DNA from: CAZILN01 sp964540005
Lineage (GTDB): Bacteria; Bacteroidota; Bacteroidia; Bacteroidales; SM23-62
Reading direction: 5' to 3'
Length of the DNA: 18,335 bases
NCBI GenBank assembly: GCA_964540005.1
Contig: CAZILN010000420.1
Location: 1-18,335 of the forward strand
Shown: one piece after another, positions 8,980 to 15,920 of the stretch
Position numbering within the stretch: the stretch's first letter is position 1
Layout: each line of letters starts with the position of its first letter
Translations under genes and position numbers: made by a program
Notes under the pieces: model-generated
Seen by the model: only the letters and a program-made list of their open reading frames with translations
Told to the model about the DNA's origin: nothing
The model's database searches: none

Positions 8980-11900
8980 TTATCTCCTTACCCATTTAAC
9001 GGCATCGGCAAATATCCGTCTTCCATCAGTCCTGTTCGATAATTCTATCCTGGCAGTATCCGCCGGAAAATGAAATGCCCCTAATTTATTCCAGCCGTCT
9101 TCAATATTTTCAAGTTTGAATTCTATTTCTTCAGAACCTTCATTTGAGGATATGATATAATGGTAATCATATCCCTCGTCTGCGAAAGGCGGTCCCCGCC
9201 TCTCCCCGGAACCCGGGGGACCCCCACCACCACCCTGGTTTCTCTCTCTCCGGTTCCTGTCCGGGCGGCCAAGCATTGCCGTCATGGGAACATAGATATA
9301 TACATCATAAAAACCTGCAGCAGGTAATATGGTAGTCCAGGTGGCCGTATTCCCCCCGGATCCTCTCCCGCATACCACTGCCGATCTTATTGCTTCACCA
9401 TAGAACCCTGAGTGTGCTACCGTTATCCAGGGCGACGGCGTCCACCACTGGTTGATACTCTCGTATTCTATCTCTTCACTCTTCTTTTTATAGGATTCAA
9501 TCAACTCTTTTAATTTGCTTTTATTGGATACTGTCACATACTGAAATCCCGGATCCTCATTATCCACAATATACTCCCCGTCGATCTCCAGGGTCAGGGG
9601 TTTATCGGATATGCGCTCGTATTCCTGTATATCGGCATACCGCACACTTTCTGCTGACCTGAGAAAAGAGTTAAAGGTGGATGGGATATTTCCGGAGATC
9701 AGGGTATTTATGGTAAGCATCCGGGGTTGATCATAGAAAACAAACTGTACGTCTTTGGTGACTCCAGCATCCAGTTCGATCAGACGCTGCTCGGTAGTCA
9801 TGCCTCCGCCTCCGCCTCCCGGGCCACCAAATTGTCCGGGCATTCTGAAAGTTGCATCAACCAGTCCTTTTGCTTCACCCGTATTACTTATTTTGAATTT
9901 AACCAGGTACACTTCTCCTATTTCATCCCTGGTTTGAACAAACTCAGGACTGCTCATTAAGAAGGTAGCTATTTTGCCTCCTGATTGTATGGTTTCAAAG
10001 TAAGGTTCAATTTCAACACCAAATTCCCGGTTGAAATCTGCAGCAAACTGTTCAAAGTAAATTTCATAGAAGGCACGATCTTCAAGATAATAGTATAAAA
10101 AGTTGTCGAATTCACTTGCACCTACCCTGTTTCTTAATGCAAGAAATATGAAACTGCCGGTTTGTTTTACCAGTGAGGAGCTTAAATCGTTGTCCGGATC
10201 AGAAAATATTTCAATCATGGATTTGTCACGCAGTGCCAGGTTTGCCCGCTCGCTGTCGGTCATACCGCCGGTAAAACTCTCCCTGGGTGATACGGTGAAG
10301 CCTTCTTTCAGGTAGATCTCCAGCATGGAATTGAAAAGGGGATATTCAGAAGAACTGATACCGGTAACATAGCTGTAATAAAGTGGGAAGACGCAGTAGG
10401 GATTTTTTTCATACTGGTTATCTCCCTTGAATATGATCAGCGGTTCCCCTCCCTGTCCCGGAAATGAACTGGCAGTGATGGAAGCTCTGAAAAATGTCAT
10501 CCTGAGAAAGCGGTTGAACATATCTGTTTCAATCTCCTTTTCCGTCTTAACTTCATTGTTACGCCGGTTGTCGCGTTCTTCCCTGTACTTGTAACGGGCA
10601 AAAGCCATTGAGCTAAGGACAGAACCTTTTTCAGGAAGGAAAATCATCTCCGGCTGAATGATATCTGTTGTCTGTATCTGGGGCCTGTCATAGGCATGGA
10701 ATTGTATGGGGGTTTCCACGAGATTGATCCTGCTGAAGGGGTAGTAGAGATCCAGTTCCTCAATTTCGTATTCATCTTTTGCATCCTTGATCAGATAACT
10801 CAGCGTATCGGAAATGTTTGAGAAAAGACCGGAGAAGTAATCGTGTCCTGGCTTAAGGAAGAGATTGTACTCAACTCCTTCTATTTCAATACTTCTTTTT
10901 TCAAATGGCCCAATCGCAAGGGAGAGTGCATTCAGATCCATTTCCGGGCTGAAGTGTGTTATTTCATCCTCGGTGACTACATTTCCCGGGGCGACAGGCA
11001 TGAGACCGCTGTTGGGTTTAACTGATAAGGTATAGCTGACAAAATCAAGCTCCCGGGGCATAAAAGTCTTCTGGTTGTAAGCTACCCCTGCAACAGGGTA
11101 CCACAACATTTCAGGTGTCAGTAACACGTAGTCGCTGCTAACTATCCCTGGCTTTTTATCGATCGACGCTACAACTATACGTTTCCTGGCTACTAGTTTA
11201 TCCTTTGGTATATCAAGATAAGCTACCGTTTCATCGGGTACACCGGAATAATAAAATGAATAGCTTGTTCTTCTGAGCCCGGCCAGTCCTTCTTCAGGTA
11301 TAATAAATATAAGCTGCCTGTTCCTGTTGAATTCTATGCTTCCGGCGACCGATGTGATACTGTCTAGTGTAAATCCGGGATTTAAAGAAAAGATAAGGGT
11401 ATCAATTATCTGCCTGTTTGTATTTCGTACAGTTATTTCTGAAGAAATCTCCAGCTTTTGTCCCTTCTGAGCAAGATACAGATCGTTGGAAATGATATCC
11501 ACAATGGATTTTTCTGCATACTGGTTGTTGAGTGACAGGTAGAATTCTCTTTCCTTGTCCTGGTTTTGATTCAATGAATAATAAGAGTAAGCCATTGCAC
11601 TCCCGGATGCTATAAATACTACGAATGCTAGTACGTTAAGGGCATTCCACCGTCCTGTTTGAGGAAGCCTGCTGAGGAACCTGATCGTGGCAAATATAAA
11701 GCCCGTTCCCATTAAGAGGTAAGCCAGGCGGTGCAGATATATCTTATACGGGTCCCCGAACCCGATAAAATCGGAATAGATCATTGGGAGGTTAAATGCC
11801 AGGTAATCCAGGAGTCCGTATACCTTATCCTGGAAATAAAAGAGGGTAAGGCCTATATAACCCAGCAAGACTACAAAGGTTACAGCCTGGTTGCGGATCA

Positions 11901-12408
11901 GGATCATAAGGAAAAATGAAAGTCCGAAAATAAATACCAGCGTCGGGATAGTTATCAGCAGGGGATAATACAGGTAGGCCTGCCAGATCACCGGAGTATC
12001 CTGCCTGACAAGGTTAAATACCAGGGCCATCAGAAGAGCCAGAACCACCAGTCCGATAAACAGGGCAAGTATGCCCAGTGTTTTGCCTACTACATATTCT
12101 CCATTGGAGATAGGTCGCGTATATATTACCTCGGTGGTATCAAGTTTTTTGTCCCGGCGAAGAAAATCAGAAGCAAGAAAGACAGCAATAATTGCCTGGG
12201 CTACATTAACAAAGAGGACATTGAAGTAAGGCAGGTTTGCTGCAATGGCCCTGTCTATCCATCGAGATCCCAGGCTTCCGAAATATCCCATGTTTGTCCC
12301 AAAAAGTATCCAGAGGGCTATGAAAGAAAAAATACGGAAGAACCAGCTTCTGAAAAGGATCTTCCTTTCATATCTTGAAACAGTGCGTATGTTTTGAATA
12401 TTTATCAA
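8980..12408 (-). CDS. ABC-2 type permease fused to an M1-aminopeptidase-like domain lacking HExxH and a golvesin-like C-terminal domain
   Basis: Membrane subunit of the ABC module, 1142 residues. Residues about 22-275 hold roughly seven hydrophobic helices, with the ABC-2 feature TRPISNGEYVVGK after TM2. Residues about 285-815 look like an M1-family (aminopeptidase N) fold: a beta-rich N-terminal part, then a helical part ending in the SEFDNFLYYYLEDR/YFEQFAADFNREFG region. The zinc site is absent: where HExxH and the third Glu would be expected there is SSSEYPLFNSMLEIYLKEG (685-703). A beta domain follows (about 828-905), then residues 940-1142 with IVDNEDPGF, the GFYG motif, TATWT, AGFYDVYIYVP, NKLGAFHF and FADAVKWV, the pattern of golvesin/xanthan-lyase C-terminal domains. 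Gly-rich stretches lie at 857-869 and 1058-1069. The start is TTG inside a TTGA overlap with the ATPase stop, so translation is probably coupled. Permease fused to an M1-like part is known in Bacteroidota; the golvesin-like addition is my pattern call. Function (export or envelope signalling) unknown. Confidence 0.87.
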   Translation of the reverse strand: MINIQNIRTVSRYERKILFRSWFFRIFSFIALWILFGTNMGYFGSLGSRWIDRAIAANLPYFNVLFVNVAQAIIAVFLASDFLRRDKKLDTTEVIYTRPISNGEYVVGKTLGILALFIGLVVLALLMALVFNLVRQDTPVIWQAYLYYPLLITIPTLVFIFGLSFFLMILIRNQAVTFVVLLGYIGLTLFYFQDKVYGLLDYLAFNLPMIYSDFIGFGDPYKIYLHRLAYLLMGTGFIFATIRFLSRLPQTGRWNALNVLAFVVFIASGSAMAYSYYSLNQNQDKEREFYLSLNNQYAEKSIVDIISNDLYLAQKGQKLEISSEITVRNTNRQIIDTLIFSLNPGFTLDSITSVAGSIEFNRNRQLIFIIPEEGLAGLRRTSYSFYYSGVPDETVAYLDIPKDKLVARKRIVVASIDKKPGIVSSDYVLLTPEMLWYPVAGVAYNQKTFMPRELDFVSYTLSVKPNSGLMPVAPGNVVTEDEITHFSPEMDLNALSLAIGPFEKRSIEIEGVEYNLFLKPGHDYFSGLFSNISDTLSYLIKDAKDEYEIEELDLYYPFSRINLVETPIQFHAYDRPQIQTTDIIQPEMIFLPEKGSVLSSMAFARYKYREERDNRRNNEVKTEKEIETDMFNRFLRMTFFRASITASSFPGQGGEPLIIFKGDNQYEKNPYCVFPLYYSYVTGISSSEYPLFNSMLEIYLKEGFTVSPRESFTGGMTDSERANLALRDKSMIEIFSDPDNDLSSSLVKQTGSFIFLALRNRVGASEFDNFLYYYLEDRAFYEIYFEQFAADFNREFGVEIEPYFETIQSGGKIATFLMSSPEFVQTRDEIGEVYLVKFKISNTGEAKGLVDATFRMPGQFGGPGGGGGGMTTEQRLIELDAGVTKDVQFVFYDQPRMLTINTLISGNIPSTFNSFLRSAESVRYADIQEYERISDKPLTLEIDGEYIVDNEDPGFQYVTVSNKSKLKELIESYKKKSEEIEYESINQWWTPSPWITVAHSGFYGEAIRSAVVCGRGSGGNTATWTTILPAAGFYDVYIYVPMTAMLGRPDRNRRERNQGGGGGPPGSGERRGPPFADEGYDYHYIISSNEGSEEIEFKLENIEDGWNKLGAFHFPADTARIELSNRTDGRRIFADAVKWVRR
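9802..9819 (-). repeat. GGAGGC x3 hexamer repeat inside the permease fusion
   Basis: Three perfect copies of GCCTCC on the + strand (GGAGGC on the coding strand) encode the poly-Gly run at about residues 864-869 of the permease fusion, between the peptidase-like and golvesin-like parts. The repeat is in frame and may be length-variable. Confidence 0.75.
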
Positions 12409-13295
12409 GCGTGCCAGTGGTTTAATTTGTTCTCCATGAAGTGCACGTATGCATGTTCCAGGTTGGGATGCACTTCGGTGACTTCAATGTCTTTGGGTCT
12501 TTCACCGACAAATTGAATTTCCCATCCTGTTCCTGAGGGGATGGTTGATATGACCGGATAATTATCCTTAAGATGATCATATTGCTCCTGCGATACTATG
12601 GCGTGCCAGACAAAACCATTGGTGTCTTCAACCAGCGCATCAGGAGGACCATTGAATACCAGGTTGCCCTCGTCTAATAAAGCCATCTGGTTACAGGTGC
12701 TTGAAATATCTCCTACAATATGTGTTGACAGTATTATTATAGTACCGGTATGGCTTAAATCCGATAATATATTCCTGAAGCGTATCCTTTCTTCTGGATC
12801 CAGGCCGGTAGTCGGCTCATCAACAATAATAATTTTAGGATAGGATATCAGGGCCTGTGCAATTCCCAGTCTCCGCTTCATCCCTCCGGAAAGTTTATTG
12901 GCCATTCGGTTCCTGACATCGATCAGCCCCACGCTGGTCAGCATTTCATCTACTCTGGCCTCCCGTTGTTTTTTTGATTTCATGCCGGCGAGCCTTGCTG
13001 AATAATCCAGGAACTCCCAGGAGCGGAGTTTGGCAAAAAAGCGGAAATCCTGGGGCAGGTAGCCCAGCATTTTTCTCACTTCTTTACGCTGTTTGTGTAT
13101 TTCTTTACCGTTTATCAAAACCTGTCCTGATGTGGGTTGCATAATGGTAACCAGGATGCGCATCAGGGTGGATTTACCCGCTCCATTGGGGCCTAGAAGG
13201 CCGAACATGCCCTCCTGAATGGTAAGATTAATATCGTTGAGAGCTACATGCCCTCCCGGATAAGTTTTGTTAAGATTTTTAATGCTTATTTCCAA
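12405..13295 (-). CDS. ABC transporter ATP-binding protein (ABC-2 / GldA-like type)
   Basis: Cytoplasmic ATPase powering the neighbouring ABC-2 permease. All motifs of a working nucleotide-binding domain are present in 296 residues: Walker A GPNGAGKST (35-43, Lys41), Q-loop Gln82 in GYLPQDF, signature LSGGM (135-139), Walker B IIIVDE (155-160), D-loop GLD (164-166) and H-loop His192 in LSTH. The roughly 80-residue C-terminal extension is typical of ABC-2/daunorubicin-type exporters. The start is TTG at 13295, preceded by GAAGGGA, one of the few plausible ribosome sites here; I found no in-frame ATG upstream in the spacer. Its TGA stop overlaps the TTG start of the permease by four bases, arguing strongly that the two proteins form one transporter. 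It is the first gene of the leftward operon and faces a divergent promoter region. Confidence 0.94.
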   Translation of the reverse strand: MEISIKNLNKTYPGGHVALNDINLTIQEGMFGLLGPNGAGKSTLMRILVTIMQPTSGQVLINGKEIHKQRKEVRKMLGYLPQDFRFFAKLRSWEFLDYSARLAGMKSKKQREARVDEMLTSVGLIDVRNRMANKLSGGMKRRLGIAQALISYPKIIIVDEPTTGLDPEERIRFRNILSDLSHTGTIIILSTHIVGDISSTCNQMALLDEGNLVFNGPPDALVEDTNGFVWHAIVSQEQYDHLKDNYPVISTIPSGTGWEIQFVGERPKDIEVTEVHPNLEHAYVHFMENKLNHWHA

Positions 13296-13495
13296 GGTCC
13301 CTTCTCTAAGCTGTGATTTTTTGCTTGTATTATCCTGAATATGGATATTTGACCAACTGTAATAACAAAGGTTTAAAAGACGTTCTCATTATTTAGGACT
13401 TGTTAAAGCTAGTTAAACCTTTTTAAAATTAGCCTGTCTAATTAGAACATCGCAGGACCTTACAAAATTATATTATAACCATTAAATCCCGACAA
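13296..13495. promoter_or_regulatory. Divergent promoter region between efflux operon and Spy-like gene
   Basis: This 200-base, AT-rich, gene-free stretch separates two divergently transcribed genes, so it should contain promoters for both. I could not find a convincing Bacteroidota -33 TTTG / -7 TAnnTTTG pair on either strand. On the + strand an AT-rich TATATTATAA block lies about 20 bases before the Spy-like ATG; on the - strand a GATAAT with a poor TTGGTC 16 bases upstream precedes the ATPase. Both are weak. Phased TTAAA-type elements lie in the middle and are listed separately. Confidence 0.45.
13402..13427. repeat. Phased hexamers GTTAAA, GTTAAA, TTTAAA at 10-bp spacing
   Basis: GTTAAA occurs at 13402 and 13412, and TTTAAA at 13422, each exactly 10 bases (about one helical turn) apart. 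A further TTTAAA lies at 13372, in the same phase, and a partial match TTTAGG at 13392. The position in the middle of a divergent spacer fits a multi-site operator or a bent-DNA element, but the AT-rich background makes chance a real alternative. Confidence 0.35.
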
Positions 13496-14008
13496 ATGAA
13501 ACATCTATTGAAACTAAGAACCTTAGTCATACTTATTGCATTGACTTTCTGTGCTTTTCCAATCTTCGCACAGCAGGGTCAGGGTCAGGGTCGCGGACAG
13601 GGCCAGGGTCAGGGACCTGGTTTCAGGGGACAGATGAGTGAAGAAGCCATAAAAGAGAGAGTTGAAAACACAGCAGTAACACTGGAGTTAACAGAGGAAC
13701 AGAAGAAGAAGGTATTAAAGATTGAGTTGGATTTCTTTAATAAGATGCAGAGTTCCAGGCCAAATTTTGGAGAAGGGCGCCCCAATGAAGCTGATTTTGC
13801 GGCCATGCGTGAGAATATGGAGAAGATGAGAATAGAGAGGGATGAAAAATACAAAGCTGTCCTTACAGAAGCACAGATGGAAAAGTATAATAAGCTGATG
13901 GAAGAAAGAATGCAGCGGATGCAGGAGAGAGGAGGACCTCCGGGCGGACCTCCGGGCCAGCGCATGCCGCAGGATACTACCCGACAGAGAGGCCGCGGGA
14001 GGGGCTGA
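13496..14008 (+). CDS. Small secreted Spy/CpxP-like protein with two LTxxQ motifs
   Basis: Probable periplasmic, helix-rich protein of the Spy/CpxP (LTXXQ) type, a family of envelope-stress chaperones and metal-stress proteins. It has 170 residues. A signal peptide (hydrophobic residues about 10-20) should be cut near FAQQ (25-26). A Gly/Gln low-complexity stretch (27-40) follows, then a helical core with LTEEQ at 65-69 and LTEAQ at 123-127, the duplicated family motif, joined by a charged Met/Glu/Arg-rich helix. The tail is Gly/Pro/Arg rich (146-170), including a duplicated GGPP unit from a 12-bp DNA repeat. The ATG at 13496 has no evident Shine-Dalgarno. It is transcribed away from the ABC/RND operon, so both may respond to the same envelope signal; this is inference from layout. 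The LTxxQ assignment rests on motif and architecture only. Confidence 0.8.
   Translation: MKHLLKLRTLVILIALTFCAFPIFAQQGQGQGRGQGQGQGPGFRGQMSEEAIKERVENTAVTLELTEEQKKKVLKIELDFFNKMQSSRPNFGEGRPNEADFAAMRENMEKMRIERDEKYKAVLTEAQMEKYNKLMEERMQRMQERGGPPGGPPGQRMPQDTTRQRGRGRG
13573..13616 (+). repeat. Degenerate CAGGGT hexamer repeat coding for a Gly-Gln stretch
   Basis: Imperfect tandem copies of CAGGGT, with interruptions at CGCGGA and CAGGGC, encode residues about 27-40 of the Spy-like protein. Such short in-frame hexamer repeats can change length by slippage without shifting the frame. Confidence 0.7.
13934..13957 (+). repeat. Perfect 12-bp tandem repeat GGACCTCCGGGC x2
   Basis: Two adjacent identical copies (13934-13945 and 13946-13957) code for the GGPPGGPP tail of the Spy-like protein. 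The repeat is in frame, so copy-number change would lengthen or shorten the tail by four residues. Confidence 0.8.
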
Positions 14009-14095
14009 AAGTCCATAATACCTTTCATATATCCCGTCATATAAGAAATCCGGCATGCCAGGGGGGGCATTGCAGCTATGGTTTAAACATCAGTC
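14009..14095. other. Convergent spacer, no clear terminator
   Basis: This 87-base spacer lies between the 3' ends of the Spy-like gene (+) and the MutS-like gene (-). It contains a weak 5-bp hairpin, ATGCC with GGCAT around a G-rich loop (14055-14070), and an AT-rich stem near 14028-14043. Neither is followed by a clear T-run on either strand, so I do not call an intrinsic terminator. Confidence 0.4.
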
Positions 14096-15904
14096 TCAGC
14101 CTTTCCTGTCTATCGATATCCCCATCTGGCGCATAAGTTCCGTAGCATTCAGGGTACGGGCAACGCCTTCCTTCAGTTTGTAATCATAATGGAACTGGGA
14201 ATCCGTTATCTGTACCTCAAAACTATAGTTCTTTATCTTTCCCTGGAGCTCCTCTTCCAGCCTTCCCAGCTCGAGATCATGTGTGGCTATCATACCCGAA
14301 GCCCTGTAGTCAATCAGCTGCCTGATGAACATTTCTGATCCGAAATGCTTATCCCTCGAATTGGTCCCTTTCAGAATTTCATCCAGCAGTACAAAGGCGT
14401 TTTCGTCTTCCCTGAAGGCAGTGATGATCCTCTTGAGTTTTTTAAGTTCGGCATAGAAGGTTGATTCACGGCTCAGAAGGGAGTCCGTAACCCTCATGCT
14501 GGTATATATTTTTGAAGGCGTGAATTCAAAATGATTTGCACACACCGGTGCCCCGGCCATACCCAGGACAAGGTTGATGCCGCAGGTTCGCAGAAAGGTG
14601 CTTTTGCCCGACATGTTCGATCCGGTAATAAGCATGAAGCTGTTGCCGGGATCCAGGCTGAAATCATTGGTGACCCTTTCGGATGCGGGTAACAGCGGAT
14701 GGCCGAGTTTCCTGGCAGCCAGGTTGAAGACTTTGCCGCTGAATGAAGGGAATACATATTCAGGATTGTTACAGGAGAAACAGCCAAGGCTGCTGAGTGC
14801 ATCGAAGCTACCCACAACTTGCAACCATGCCGGCAGTTGATCGCGGTAGGCAGACTTCCATTTCTCCAGTCTGAGGATGCACTGAAGGTCCCACATAAGC
14901 AGTCCATCCAGTACCGCCCCCAGGATCATGTTGAGCCTCCTGTCGAATGAATCCGAGATTGCCGCCAGTTTCCTGATGCTTGCTGACACCTGTTGCCCGC
15001 CGGTGACCAGGTCCGATTTCAACTCAAGCAGTTTATGGGCCTGGAACTTTTCTTTCTCGATATGGGCAAGAAGAGCTCCGTATTTCTTCAAAAGACTGTA
15101 TTTCTTACCGATCTGGGTATGGTAGAGGTTGATACGGCGCAGGTATATCGAAACTATGCCCAGCTGGATAAGGACAAGGAATACAGGTATATTAAAGCTG
15201 ATCAGAAAGGTGGCCAGGACCAGCGATATTACTGTAGCTGCGGGAAGGATAATAAGGATGTATTTCCATTTTTGGGATGAGAACAGCTCATCCTTACTGC
15301 TGACCCAGTCAAGCAGATCATCGGCTTCAGATGCTGACTCAGGACTCAGCAAACCGGTTGCCTGGAACTCCTGCCTCCAGTCAAGCCGCCAGGCAAGATC
15401 CTTTACAGCACCCTGCCTGGCTATTGCTTCATCCGGATCTGCAGCCGCTTTAAGCCAGTCCGCCAGTTGCTTTCTCCCGCTGGAACCGCTGCAACGGTTC
15501 AGATACTGGAAAAGAGAATTCTGTCCGAAAATATCAAGGTCATCGCTGTACTGATGTGACTTCTCTGAAAATTCACCACCCGGATCGAATCCGGTCCATT
15601 CACCATCCATGGATTTAATTTCGTCAGTATTGATTCTGATCAGCATCCTGATAAAAGATCTTTTTTCAGTAAGGGAACTGAAACGGCGTATGAAATAAAG
15701 GAAGAGGATAAGCAGGACTGTTTCCATACCGATAACAGCATAGAGATTAAGTCTTTTAATCATGAATAGGAAAAAAATTATAGATACAAAAGCCAGGAAC
15801 CTGAAAATACTGGTAAGGTTGATCTGTCCGGAGACCAGTTTTTCCTCGGATGAGAGCCGGGCAATGCGCTCCTGGTAGATTTTCCTGATCTGCTGATGTT
15901 CCAT
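14096..15904 (-). CDS. MutS-like ATPase with predicted transmembrane helices
   Basis: A 602-residue MutS-family protein shorter than true MutS (about 850 residues) and without its N-terminal mismatch-binding domain. The C-terminal ATPase is intact: Walker A TGSNMSGKST (427-436), the SRESTFYAELKKL segment (478-490) of MutS ATPases, Walker B FVLLDE (504-509) with LKGTNSRD after it, and THDLE (541-545). A helical core/lever-like part covers about 120-210 and 260-400. Unusually, four hydrophobic stretches are predicted to cross the membrane: about 31-49, 53-72, 214-235 and 238-254. This form is known in Bacteroidota, where it is usually annotated as a MutS-related mismatch repair protein, but a role in mismatch repair is not shown by the sequence. 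It starts 16 bases after the cysteine-rich gene, so the two are likely co-transcribed. A MutS2-like or membrane-associated DNA function are alternatives. Confidence 0.88.
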   Translation of the reverse strand: MEHQQIRKIYQERIARLSSEEKLVSGQINLTSIFRFLAFVSIIFFLFMIKRLNLYAVIGMETVLLILFLYFIRRFSSLTEKRSFIRMLIRINTDEIKSMDGEWTGFDPGGEFSEKSHQYSDDLDIFGQNSLFQYLNRCSGSSGRKQLADWLKAAADPDEAIARQGAVKDLAWRLDWRQEFQATGLLSPESASEADDLLDWVSSKDELFSSQKWKYILIILPAATVISLVLATFLISFNIPVFLVLIQLGIVSIYLRRINLYHTQIGKKYSLLKKYGALLAHIEKEKFQAHKLLELKSDLVTGGQQVSASIRKLAAISDSFDRRLNMILGAVLDGLLMWDLQCILRLEKWKSAYRDQLPAWLQVVGSFDALSSLGCFSCNNPEYVFPSFSGKVFNLAARKLGHPLLPASERVTNDFSLDPGNSFMLITGSNMSGKSTFLRTCGINLVLGMAGAPVCANHFEFTPSKIYTSMRVTDSLLSRESTFYAELKKLKRIITAFREDENAFVLLDEILKGTNSRDKHFGSEMFIRQLIDYRASGMIATHDLELGRLEEELQGKIKNYSFEVQITDSQFHYDYKLKEGVARTLNATELMRQMGISIDRKG

Positions 15905-15920
15905 GAAGGCGGCTCTATTA

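Noticed and set aside
13321..13375. Sigma70-like promoter for the ATPase operon (TTGGTC-16-GATAAT)
   Set aside because: The -35 matches only three of six bases and Bacteroidota use a different consensus; kept only as a remark under the spacer.
13609..14070. 153-codon leftward open frame opposite the Spy-like gene
   Set aside because: Antisense to a gene with a clear signal peptide and LTxxQ motifs; its open frame is helped by the low-complexity Gly/Pro repeats of the real gene.
14049..14075. Possible intrinsic terminator with ATGCC/GGCAT arms around a G-run
   Set aside because: The stem is only 5 bp and no T-run follows on either strand.
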